A DNA stretch of 64,000 bases from Luscinia megarhynchos (Eukaryota > Chordata > Aves > Passeriformes > Turdidae), in NCBI GenBank assembly GCA_034336665.1, contig JAPFBE010000003.1, positions 15,974,360 through 16,038,359 of the forward strand, in the 5' to 3' direction. The position numbers and the translations under genes are program-made. The notes beneath the pieces were generated by a model. That model was not told the origin of the DNA. It made no database searches and saw only the letters and a program-made list of their open reading frames with translations. This document shows, piece after piece, positions 30,567 through 41,289 of the stretch. Each line of letters begins with the position of its first letter. Position 1 is the stretch's first letter.

Positions 30567-33500
30567 GTAATTATATTATGTCAGAATTATATATGAGGAT
30601 TATTTATGGTTTCAGTATTTCCAGTCAAAAAGGACTGAGTACAACATATGTGTCTGGTTTGTCTCTAGCCTTTGACAGGTCAGGGTGGAAGTATGTTAAT
30701 TATTGATCACTGACACAGATTTTGCACTTAAGGAAGATCTACTGCAAGTTCCAGCAGTGCTTCTCCCAAATCTTCAGCCTTTTCTGTGAAGGGGCTCAGG
30801 CACACAGGTGACAGATGAAGCCTCCTGCTTCATATAGGGCTACTGAGCAAAAAACCAATTGCCTTGAAATGGGTTAGGGGATAAGTTGGAAGTAACTCTT
30901 AACTCTAGGCTGGGTTCATTAAGTGAGTAAGGGTGCAGCTTGATGATACAATTCAGCTGAGTTTATAGCTAGCTGTCAGTGGAAGTTGTGCTCCCTGCTC
31001 CCTTTCCCTGTCTGGGTAGTGAGCTGAAACAGTGAGCAAAAGCACAGAAAAAATTCTGGTGAAGAGTCTTGTTTACTTCTGGAATGACTCTCTGTGGACT
31101 CGGATAAGCACAGGGAAGGGTTGAGTGGAAGGCAGCCATGGTCAGGGAAGTGGTGTGGCCTCCCTGTGACAGCTCACTCTTAGGTTGGTGTAGTTCACAG
31201 ATAAAACACTTTTTCCTGTGCTGCAGCTCAGCTGCAGTAACTGGGCAGTAACTAGCCTTAGTCTGCCTCAGATGTGAAGTGAAGCGTATAGGTCTAAATT
31301 GTAGTGAGAGTGAAATGGTTGAGTAACCAGTTTGCTACGTAACTGGTTAAGATGTGGTAAGTTGATGATACTGCCTTATCCCATCTGATGTGTACTTTCT
31401 CTTGCAGGAAGATATTTGAACATAATTTCCAAAGGCTTTTTTGAAGTATGATGTGGATTAGTTATTTTTTTCCTACTTTTTTTCTTTCTTTTTGTTTGTA
31501 ATCTTGAAATTATTTTATATCTATTACCATGAGTGGGGGCAGGATATCTCTTCTGTGCATATTAAAAAAGCTGTAAGACTACAGTTAAAGCAGAAAAGAA
31601 TGTAAAATTAAAATGTTCCAAATGATAGCTTATTTAAAATTATACTTATTATTATTTTGTGTGTGTATATAACATATTCACATCTTTATATTTCCTATAG
31701 CTATTATATACAGTTCTGCATTGATTATCGACTTCTGTGTCTTCACAAAAGCAGCTCTGGCTTAATTCCAGAGATATATTATATATCTAAGTTATATTTT
31801 TGGTACTAACTTAATAAGTGTGGAGCACTTAATAACACTCAAATGAAGTTGTTTCATTTGAAGCAAAGCAAATGTTTAAGTAGATCTGCAGTATCTTGTA
31901 AGAAATCTTAAGTAAACATGAGTGCACATACTGTTTTTTATTCCTTGTTTGCTAGTGGATCTTTTACAGATGGAGTCAGTGTACCCTTTAAAATACATTT
32001 TAAGATCACTAGTTCGTTGTAAAATGGAGTTACTTGAATAAAAAATAATTAAAATAAGTGTTTTTCCATGGTTTCAGAGGTTTGAATTTGTACTCTGTGC
32101 ATTTTAACAGGCAAAGTGTTCTCTAGCATTGTGTGTTTCCCATTAGGGCAATGTCCTCTGCTGAAAATCTGGAGACAATTTTGTAGCGGTCAGTCATGGG
32201 TTGGTTAACAAGAAAGATCTGCCCCCAAAAAGTTCTGGTTCCATTGAGACACAGTTGTCTTAAAATAGTTGTTTTGAAATATCATTTGAAGGCAAAATGG
32301 AGTAATTGTGGGAAACGGTCTTTCAAACAGCTCATTTTCCTTCTGATCTGCTCAGGGATATGCTTTGCAGATTTTGCTGCCTTTCTTGCTCACTAACAGT
32401 TTCTTCTTAAAGTTATGAAAGATAAAGGAGGAGGGAGTGGGGAATAACTCAGACTGCCTTCCCCTGAAAACAGATTGTTCCTACTACTGTGTCCAATTAC
32501 ATCATTTTGTTATGTATGAAACAGAACAACTGGCTTCTAATTCCCAGAAGAGCCTCAAGAAAACAAAACATCCAGTTCCTGCTAAGGCTTCAGTGCCTAA
32601 ACAGTCTGCTGTCATCCCTACATTTGAAACTTAAGGCCTCTTACTGGCCTTTCATTAATCCACCCAAGGGTCAGGCATTCTGCAGTGGAACCTCCCATCT
32701 CTTTCTGTACCTCTCTTAATCACAGCTGCTCCCAATGCCGAGGTGGGCGAACTGTCTCACTCCATGCATTGCAATGCTTCATTTGCTAGATGCCAATTTT
32801 GCTGCAGTTTGTTTGTAGAGAAGCTGGATGGATGGATTGGAAAGTGGATCAGATACCATAGCTACTGAACAGGAAGCCTTCCCTAAAAAAATGATGGGAA
32901 ATATGTCAGCTTTTCCACCTTTGTGTGCATGAGTTTATAGTTTACAGTAAGATAAATTTAAATGCTGATATCTTGGTGGAAAAAAGCAGAGTTGATCTTT
33001 CCCAAACCTAGTATTTGCTTCAGGATATGTACCATCAGAGAGAAATCTGGGATATAATTGGAATGATTACATTTAGGTTCTTCTGCAATTTTAACAATTT
33101 TTTTTACAGAAATCTTGACAAGATAATGTAAACTAATTATTTAAAAAAAAACCACCTATATTTGCATTCCTGTTAGTTTACTATAAAAACTTAAAATATG
33201 TTTTTTCTTAATACATTACATTGAGTTTGCTGATGCATGCTTGAATACTCCAGTTGAAACTCTCTGCTGGGGAGTGTTGTCTCCATTGTTTCATCCTACC
33301 TTTCAGGACTTCTGAATCTACAGGTTCAGTCAGTTAAACATTATGCTCTTTCATACAGCTTTGTTGTAACAATTTAAGGTATCACCTCTGCCTTTTGGCC
33401 TTGGACTGAGATGTGGTTTCATTCTCTACAGCTCTAATTTTTCCTTGGTTGGCTACTTTTTAATTTTATAGTGTGCATCATTGACTTCATCTGTTAAAGT

Positions 33501-36312
33501 CTCTCTGAAATTCTATGGAATGATACCTTTTGTTTTTAATCTTGGTAAGTTGCTGTAAGTACTCCTGAGAAATATAAAGGCATTTATTTTCTTGTTTGTT
33601 TTCTTTGAAAACCTCAGTAACTTCTTCTTTGCTTTTTTCATTCAGGTCTAACAAACTAGAAAGTTTTGCAATGGTTATTTTAAAAGTTATTTATATGAAA
33701 GAGAAGGACTTGTATCCATAAATGCTTCTTTTTTCCATGACTATCAAATTTAGTAAAAGATGTTACATCACCTTGCAGATAAGAAGTCCAGGAAGGCTGG
33801 ACATAAAGATACAGGAGCAGGCTGTCCCCACATGCTGAAAGACAAGCTTGAATGGAAGAAGACTGTCCTGGCTGAACAGAAAGGTCTGGCTGGAACTCAG
33901 GAATAAAAAGGACCTTTGGAAGAAGGGGCAGGAAAATCAGGACTACAAGGATACTATTAGGTTACTCAGGGTGAAAATTAGAAAGGTTGAAACCCAAATA
34001 GAACTTGATCTGGCTACTGTTATAAAAGACAAGAAAATATTTCTCATTTTTCTCAGCAGTCAGGGGACAGCTAAGGAGAATCTCAAGCCTTTATTGGATG
34101 TGAGGGGAAACAAAGTGACAAAGTTTGAGGATGCTGTCTGAAGTACTTCATGCCTCCTTTTCCTCTGTCTTTAGTACTAAGAACAGTTGCTCTCCACGTA
34201 CCCAGCATCCTGAACTGGAAGGTAGGGGTGGGAAGCACATTGAAGCCCCCACAATCCAAGGGAAAATGGTCAGCATTTAAGACATGCACAAGTCTCTGAG
34301 ACCATAGAGAATCGACCCAGAATTACTGAGGGAGCTGGTGGAAGTGCTCACCTCCTTTCATATTATTGTGCTTTACAGTTATGTGAAAGGAGGTTACTGG
34401 GAGGTGGGAATTCATAACTTCTCCCAGCTAACACTTCTCCCAAGCGATAGGACAAGAGGAAATGGCCTCAAGTTGCACATGAAGTTCAAGTTGGGTATTA
34501 GGAGAAATTTCTTCACTAAAGGCTTGTCAAGAATTGGAACAGGCTGCCCAGGGTTGAGTCACCATCCCTGGGGGTATTTAAAAGACATGTAGATGTGGCT
34601 CAGTGGTGAACACAGTGGTAGTGGGTGAACAATGGTCGTCGTGGCTTTTTCCAGCCACGATGATTCTATGGTTCCATTCTGTGATTCTATAGTCTTGCCT
34701 TACTGAACTCACCAAGTAGGAGCTGGCTCTCTGAGAGCCTTTAATTCCCTTTTATGCTGGTCAAAATACACATAACAGTTCTTCACTGTACTACACTTTA
34801 AACAGCATTCAGAAAGAGAACCTAAGGCCCTGTGAAGCAAGTTGAAAGCATGCTTGAGAAGCTCACTGGGTTTTTTAGGAAAATACTCTTCCTTTGGTTT
34901 TAATTGGGCATTTGCCCAAGAAATTCTTTAAAGTTTTCATATAAGAAGGGTAGTAAAAAGCTTATTTCAGGAATTATTTTGCAGAATGTACCAGTTCTTG
35001 TTCCAAAAAATATGCTGCCTCACTAGCATATGTTTTATAACTTCAGTACAGTTATTTTCAAGATGGTAGTGTGGGGCTTACACTTCTATGAACCTGTTAA
35101 CTATATTTTTCCAGCTCATAACTCTCCTGCCAAAGCAGCATTTGTTTCATACAGATTTGTACATCATGCTTCCAACTTCTTTCTCGTGCTAGATATTGGC
35201 CTGATGCAAATGTAGAGGAATATATAGGATTGCTAGTGAATGAAGTGGTGTTCCTGTTCATTTGGATTTTTTTTTCCTCACATAGCATGCTTCTCTCAAA
35301 CAGACAGAATTGGGCTAAACGAGAGTGGAATTTTCAGTAATCGAGCAAACCTGGCTCCTGTCTCATGGCCCGGGGAAAGGGACGTGTTGAACTCCATTCA
35401 CGTGGCTTAGAAACAGTATTGACAGACTTTAAAATTCCCAAGTCTACTAGTGGATGTTGTTTGTCTTTTGCAGAGTAATAAATTCGCTGAAAAGGCCTAA
35501 AACCCCGAATATTGTTATACTCCCTGAGACTTTTTTTTTAACTTGCTCCATGGGTTCAGTAATTTACCTGTATCTGTAGCTTTCCAGAGTCTGCAGTTAG
35601 AGACCCTGAGACCCTGCCTTACGCAAAGAACTGTGTGTAGGTAAAGCAGGGTGGTCAAAACATGTTACATTAGTGTGCCATACCAGGCACTCACTTCTGT
35701 GGCTTTGTCTGTAACCACTTCCCTTTTTAATAATGGCACCTCTGTCTGAACCTGTTGGGGTCCATAGATAATAATTGTCTACTTTTTTTCTTTATGAAGT
35801 TAGTAACTCCCTCTGCCGTTAAGAACTTACTAAACAATTGTTAGTTAACATGAGGTTTTTTGTTTGTATTAAAAATGTCTTGCAAAATAAATGCTATGTA
35901 ATATTACTCGTTAGCCTTTTAGTGATATGTTTAAAAACCAGTGAAAATTATTGACTAAAATTATTTGCTGTATCAATATTTTACAGCAGACAATTTTATT
36001 TAAAAAAATATTCCTCTGTCATTTCCCTGCTCATAGCATTCAATAAGTACAACTAAAATGACTAATGGAAAAATGTCTCAAACTTGACATATCAAATATT
36101 TTGCTGCAAAAATAATGTTTTAAAATACAGTAAGAGCCCAATGATTAGTTGAGGAAAAGGGACAAGCATTCAGTCTCAGTGATTGTCTCACAGGAGATTT
36201 GTTAACAGGATTACAATCTGTCAGTATCTTCAAGAGAATGTAGCAAGGCCTCAAGTAATGAAGGGTGTGATGTCCATCACTTTGAACATATTGATGCTTG
36301 CTTTTTATGTAG
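30567..36312 (+). other. SCML2: SCML2 intron with an internally deleted CR1
   Basis: This 5.7 kb intron has donor GTAATT and acceptor gatgcttgctttttatgtag, which is followed at once by a second AG (tagcag). A CR1 element lies at about 33840-34690. I looked for an extra exon that would repair the reading-frame mismatch at the downstream exon and found none with conserved content and both splice sites. Confidence 0.75.
33840..34690 (+). mobile_element. CR1 LINE, internally deleted
   Basis: The 5' portion (33840-34360) follows the part of CR1 ORF2 that precedes the reverse transcriptase. It includes gaaaattagaaaggttgaaa, gaacttgatctggctactgt, tataaaagacaagaaa, a decayed EVLNAFFASVF-type segment, and gtactgagg-like gagggagctggtggaagtgc. 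The 3' portion (34375-34690) is the CR1 3' end: gaaaggaggttactgggagg, gataggacaagaggaaatgg, gaacaggctgcccaggg, and the terminal ATTCTATGGTTCCATT and GTGATTCTATAG. The reverse-transcriptase region expected between them is absent. Frames are broken throughout, so the element is inactive. Confidence 0.85.
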
Positions 36313-36315
36313 CAG
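36310..36315 (+). promoter_or_regulatory. SCML2: Tandem (NAGNAG) splice acceptor
   Basis: The sequence tagcag follows a T-rich tract (gcttgctttttatg). Use of the first AG would start the exon at 36313, and use of the second at 36316. This adds or removes one codon (Ala-Glu versus Glu after the preceding exon) without changing the frame. Human SCML2 as I recall it has Gly-Glu here, which favours the upstream AG. Confidence 0.6.
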
Positions 36316-36596
36316 AAACATTGCCTATAGAGGAAAAAACAGCACTTCCAAAGAACACCGATTTTCTGAGGATTCTATGGATTCTGCACTTAATTCTGTA
36401 AATTCTACAAACCCAACCTGTCGAAGTTCCACAGACTACCGCACTTCAGGAAATGCTGCATATTACAGAAATTCCCATCAACCAGCAACTGCTACCTCAA
36501 ATTCAGCCCCAGTGCTGCGCAGGCTGTCCCTGAGCTCTGCTGGGAGCAGTGGTTACTATGAAGTCAGTAGGAACCGGATACAGAGGCGGATTGAAG
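36313..36596 (+). CDS. SCML2: SCML2 exon: linker before SAM, frame broken by one base
   Basis: The exon starts at 36313 (or 36316) and ends after one base at gaa g|GTACGC. Entered in the phase set by the previous exon it reads AETLPIEEKTALPKN, then DFLRILW, and hits TAA at 36399-36401. The continuation that matches human (KEHRFSEDSMDSALNSVN, NPTCRSS) and that has the right phase for the SAM exon lies in another frame. The two frames join in register if the A run at 36350-36352 had four bases rather than three. The rest encodes a Ser/Asn/Tyr-rich linker ending SRNRIQRRIE. The break could be a sequence error, an allele or a real change. The exon identity is secure, and the cause of the break is not. 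Confidence 0.85.
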
Positions 36597-37286
36597 GTAC
36601 GCTGTTACACAAAACCTTCCAGAGTATGTAACTGTTCCGTTAACATGCAAAGTTATGAATAAAGTTCTTTGCCATTGGAAAGCTTGCAATATGGAGTGGA
36701 ATGTGCTGCTGCCAAGCATGTCAGGCTTGTTAATGTAACTGCAAATACAGAACTTAAATCTGTTAGTACTAATATACAGTGTAAGTCAGGAAGGGTCATT
36801 CCTGCTGCAGCTGCTTCTTGCCGCTGTGATGGACCCTGCAGCAAGCCAGATCAGGGATAGCAGGGATAGCTGTATGCAGCTCACTTCCTGAGCATCTTAT
36901 CAAATATTGCCATGTTGCTGAAATACAGGGATAGGGTTTCGTACTGTCTGTCTACACAACTTCACTTGCCTTTGCCTCATTCCCAGTTAATAACATCTTG
37001 GGACCTGGGAGCCAAGTACAAGTAAAACTAATCCCTCTAGGTATGTCACAGTGCTAATGTTTGTGCTGCTGTAAGTATTTGCAGTTATAGAAGGCATTTA
37101 AAGACAAGAGGAACAGTACAGTATTATTAGAAGGAAAATAAAGCATCTTTTCATTTTAATATATTGCAAACAATGCAAAAGAAATACCTTAAGTTTAATA
37201 TTAAAGTATCTTATGTGAAATGAAATGTGTTATCCCTGTACAAACTAGTGATACTTCTGCCTTTCACAATATTTTTGTATTAAAAG
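36597..37286 (+). other. SCML2: SCML2 intron, no further gene seen
   Basis: This 0.7 kb intron has donor GTACGC, which is weaker than the others, and acceptor acaatatttttgtattaaaag. Nothing else is recognisable. Confidence 0.8.
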
Positions 37287-37450
37287 CTGCAAGTTCCACA
37301 ACTGGACCAGATTTGAATTCACTAAAAAGGGAACCTTCAAGAATATTGAATAAAGATCCTTCCACTTGGTCAATAGAGGAAGTAGTGCGTTTTGTGAAAG
37401 AAGCTGATCCACGAGCACTGGCTCCACATGCAGAACTCTTCAGAAGACAT
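37287..37450 (+). CDS. SCML2: SCML2 exon: SAM/SPM domain, N-terminal part
   Basis: This 164-nt exon starts with two bases of an Ala codon (A-ASSTTGPDLNSLKREPSRIL) and continues NKDPSTWSIEEVVRFVKEAD, then PRALAPHAELFRRH. It ends in phase 0 at cat|GTATGA. It is the first half of the SAM (SPM) domain through which Scm-family proteins polymerise and bind Polyhomeotic proteins of PRC1. DPSTWS.EEV..F is the conserved start of the domain. Confidence 0.95.
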
Positions 37451-38927
37451 GTATGATGCATATCCATTCTCTTCTAGTAGATTGTGTCATGTTACTCTCT
37501 TAAAATACAACTTTCATGTCTATCAGTCTGTTTGCAACTGGAGATGGAGTAGACTCTCTTCATATATTAGAGAGCGGCTGAAAATTACTTTTCCACCTGA
37601 AACCCCTCCTGCAATATATTTTTTCTTTCTTTCAGTCTTGCTAGACTAATATAAATAGCCACCTCTTTCCAGTGTATATGGAAAAATGCCAACCTGTAAG
37701 CACCCAAGTTCTAATGGCCATCATGCCTGGCACTCCCTGGCACCTGGTGTTTCTAGAGACAATGGCATTCTCATGTACAGAGTAGGGCATTCAGTCCCTC
37801 TTGTTTTGGAGACTTACTCTCCTAGAGCAGAGATTGATGTTAGCCATTGTTAGCTAGACACTTGGTCATTGATACTAAAATTCAGAGCATCAGCTGAAAT
37901 ATTTAATTAATCTGTTTGGGAAAACAATGTGTAGGGTTTCATAGGTTTGACAGATGTTATCTTTAGAGACAGAAACTGTATAAGTTGGTGGTGGGTTTGT
38001 TCTCCCCTCCTTCTTCTTACTGTGCCTTTCTATGGTAGGTTGCTTATTAAAGATCTGCTTTCTTATTTTATTGCATATATGGCCCTCCAAAAAGAGATTG
38101 GCTTTCTCTTTAGTAGTATTTCACCCATGTTCTGCTCCAACTCCTACTAACAGTTTAATCTCTGAGTAAGCTGGATTGGAAGGAAAAATCAAAATAACTT
38201 CCAGGGGAGATTCCTGTCTTATATTTTATTCTTAGTTGTATAACAACAGTAAATGTCCCTTTTTTTTCAGGTTTGTGTTTAATAAAGTAAGACAGTGTTT
38301 CTCTTTATGGTTCTTTATGGAACTAATTGCCTGTCTATGTAATGATACTGAGAGCTTAAGACTGTCATATTTCAGCAGCTTCTCAGACAGCTGAAATTTG
38401 ACTAAGTTGTCCTTGGTCTTGATCCTCACAGTCTCTTTGGTTCAACATGGAAATAGATCTATCTAATTTCCCATATTTAGATGGTCTCTTGCCACTTCCT
38501 CTCTGTGACCGTTCACACATGCTTGCCAAAATCCTCCCCACAGCTGTTTTCAAGGTTCAGTGCAAGGCCTCAGTGCTTGGATCATTTAATCTCTAACTGC
38601 ACAGACCTTCCTTTGCAGCTTCTTTTTCTTTTTTCCCTTGACCCATTCACTTTTTCCCTGGTTGGAAACCCTAATTTTGAGGGCTGTTTGATCAGTTTAT
38701 TTTATTTATTATAATTTTCTTTCTTTAACATTCTCAAATACTTAATCACACATTAAAAATGGTAAAGCAAATTAAATTTCAGTAGTTATCTGTAAATTCA
38801 AAATTACAGTTACTGTCCTATCTATAGTAGATATATTTTTACTACAGTATAAACAACTATAATGTACTTTCCTGTTTTACCATGGAGCTTGTTAAAGTAG
38901 TTGTCTGTTGTGTTTATTCTCTTCCAG
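37451..38927 (+). other. SCML2: SCML2 last intron, no further gene seen
   Basis: This 1.5 kb intron has donor GTATGA and acceptor gtgtttattctcttccag. It is AT-rich with no recognisable repeat. Confidence 0.8.
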
Positions 38928-39053
38928 GAAATTGATGGGAAGGCATTACTCTTACTGAGGAGTGATATGATAATGAAATATATGGGACTGAAGCTGGGGC
39001 CTGCCCTAAAGCTGTGCTACCACATTGAACGACTTAAACAAGGAAAGTACTAG
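38928..39053 (+). CDS. SCML2: SCML2 terminal coding exon: end of SAM domain and stop
   Basis: Coding starts in phase 0 ([20 protein letters not shown]) and continues [20 protein letters not shown], then Y and TAG at 39051-39053. [26 protein letters not shown] is the most conserved part of the Scm SAM domain. It forms the mid-loop/end-helix polymer surfaces. The natural-looking end one residue after LKQGK matches the SCML2/SCMH1 C-terminus. Confidence 0.97.
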   Translation, partial: EIDGKALLLLRSDMIMKYMGLKLGPALKLCYHIERLKQGKY

Positions 39054-39396
39054 CCAGTGGGGTACCACAAACTCGTGTGTTTGGATCACACCAAGCTCTC
39101 AGGTTCACAGCCATCGCCTTGATTTGAAACTCTTTCGCTGATATAAACCTTTATTTTTTTAATGTGCTCTCGAAATATAAAAGAGACATTCAGGATAAAG
39201 GGAGTGATTTGTATTGCAATCTGTGTTTTTGCTAACTGTTTCACAGAAAGTTGTCAGGGAAGGACAATTGATCATACTGGGTGTGGGCAGGTCTGGTAAG
39301 AACGCTCTCCGAATCCTGAAAAGTGTGTTCTGTATTACAAGCTTCATCCAACGTGTTCATATTCAGAAACAAAACAGCTGAATCCCAAAGGGAAAT

Positions 39397-39402
39397 AATA
39401 AA
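39397..39402 (+). terminator. SCML2: Candidate proximal poly(A) signal of SCML2
   Basis: AATAAA lies about 345 bases after the stop codon. The downstream sequence is only weakly T/G-rich (caggtggtaataatttttac). Confidence 0.35.
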
Positions 39403-40229
39403 TTAAACCAGCATCAGGTGGTAATAATTTTTACAGGGGTGGCTGTAAACTTTTATATTGCAAGAAAATCTTAAAATAGAAGATATCATCTCTGTAGTGA
39501 ATATTCTGGTCTTTCAGAAAAGAGGAAGGGTTATGGAAGAGAGGGCTTCATACAAATATAAGCTTTTATAAAGTGTGATTATCAGTCCTTTGGAAAGTAA
39601 TGAGGACAAATGTATCATATATTGTCAGTTTAGGCAGGCAGTAAATATTTCTGTTTCATGGAAGGTCATATTGGCTGTATAAACAGCCATTTCTGGGACA
39701 GAGTGATTTCACTGGAACAATGCATCCACGTATTAAACATTCCATCTTTTTGCTAAGTTTGGCATGGATGTGTGTTCATGCTTTTTATATGTACACGTGT
39801 ATGTGTCAGGGAAATACATGCTACATAAAAATATACATACACAATGTACATATAATTTCATTTTTTTAATGTGTACTTTGCACTGTGCCAGAGACAACTG
39901 TACAATTTCTTGTTGTTTTCTTTTACCAGTAAATTTAGTCGAGTATTACTTTCATTAGCACCTGTTTAATTTTTTCTTGGAGTCAGAAGGTGACAAACAA
40001 TCAAAAGATGTCTTTATTCATACAGGCAAGATCCCTGTACTATGCAATACTCCTGGTTATTCATCCCTTAACTCTGAGCCATATATTCTGATATGTATTT
40101 GGAAATACACATTTGATTCCAATGTTTTGGGTTTATATTTCCTGTGAGGAAGTGCTACTTTGTAACTGATAAACCTTTTTTTGGGTAAAATTGGTGCTAT
40201 TTGTATAAGCTGCAAGAATGCGTGGTGAT

Positions 40230-40235
40230 AATAAA
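40230..40235 (+). terminator. SCML2: Candidate middle poly(A) signal of SCML2
   Basis: AATAAA is followed by acagtttgttgtcactgcca, a fair T/G-rich downstream element. Confidence 0.4.
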
Positions 40236-41257
40236 ACAGTTTGTTGTCACTGCCAGTTGTAAAATACATCAGGGACAAGAAAATATACTTTCTGTTTAGG
40301 AAACTGAATGTACTGTATATAATAGTCAAGTGATAAAAACTGTTAGGGAAGGTGTAGTCCTAAAATGGTAGGATTTATTATATCTCCTAATGCCTTTTTA
40401 TATGAAAGCATATAGTATAAATGTATTTTTTACAAATTCCTTTTTTGAAAATGACTTTCTTTACCCATAGACTGATACTCATCAGATTTCTGCAGAGGTA
40501 CTGCTAGAAAACAGTGCATTTTGTGACTCTTAAGTCCAAGTATTTTGTTATTTTAAGTGACTACAATGCAATTTCAATTCAGAAAGTCATTTGGGCCCTG
40601 AGAATTGTTTTTGTTATTACATCATTAGACATTTGACACTAAAGTTTATCTGCATCGATTTGTTTTGCATATCTTTTGTGGTGCATGTATGCTTAGATGA
40701 ATAATACAGGCATGCTCTTTATAGTAAGAAAAGGTCAGAGCATTGATTGAAGAAACAGAATATTTTTCTCTTGGTGTTAGAAAAATACTGACTTAACTTT
40801 CATATGGTTACACCAAAAACTATATATTAAGGAAAAAATCATGCCCCATGTGTCCAGAATATTGTTTCTACATATATATAATTGTATACTACTTCTTCTG
40901 TGCTTTATTATGCTGAATTTGGGTTCCTCAGCATAAAAAGATCTCATGCAATTTAAGTGGAAGCAAGTGACTGAAAATAGTTTCCATTTTTTACATTGCC
41001 CTTGGCATAAGAAAAACAAAGATGTTTAAATTTTCTATTTGGTCTTTATGGAATGACATTTTTGTACATGGCACTATTATGGGTATAAATATTTGTTCAA
41101 GGCTTTCTGTGCACCCATGTGCACAAAGATAACTGTGATGTTGCTGTACCAGAATTTCTCCGTGTGCTGTAGTGTGAGATTCAAACATTCTGAGTCTTAC
41201 AGCAGAATACATTTTTTATTCTTTATTTTCAGTGGGATGTTCTTATCTAGCAAGAAA

Positions 41258-41263
41258 AATAAA
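41258..41263 (+). terminator. SCML2: Candidate distal poly(A) signal of SCML2
   Basis: AATAAA within caagaaaaataaaagag is followed within 30 bases by a long T/G-rich element. This is the best of the three signals by context. Confidence 0.55.
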
Positions 41264-41289
41264 AGAGTTTGTTCATTGTTGCAACTGTC

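Larger units (their letters stand above)
39054..41285 (+). other. SCML2: SCML2 3' UTR (extent inferred)
   Basis: This is AT-rich sequence after the stop with no open frame of interest. It has AATAAA signals at 39397-39402, 40230-40235 and 41258-41263. The last is followed by a T/G-rich stretch (gagtttgttcattgttgcaa, ctgtctgttctgttgg) typical of a downstream element, so the longest mRNA probably ends near 41,280. Confidence 0.6.

Noticed and set aside
32545..32633. Exon-like Lys/Pro-rich frame (KSLKKTKHPVPAKASVPKQS) after a good acceptor, in the intron before the frame-broken exon
   Set aside because: It was considered as a missing exon to repair the SCML2 frame. Entered in the phase set by the upstream exon, it hits a stop after 12 codons. 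In the attractive frame it runs to TAA with no donor. It is not homologous to the human linker.
33848..34141. 97-residue + strand open frame as a gene
   Set aside because: It lies inside the CR1 element and is a remnant of its ORF2 region.
36206..36312. Upstream extension of the frame-broken SCML2 exon using the AG at 36223-36224
   Set aside because: This would restore phase without a base change, but the acceptor has a poor pyrimidine tract and the added residues (Cys/His-rich) match nothing in human. The one-base explanation also aligns the ALPK segment, which this does not.
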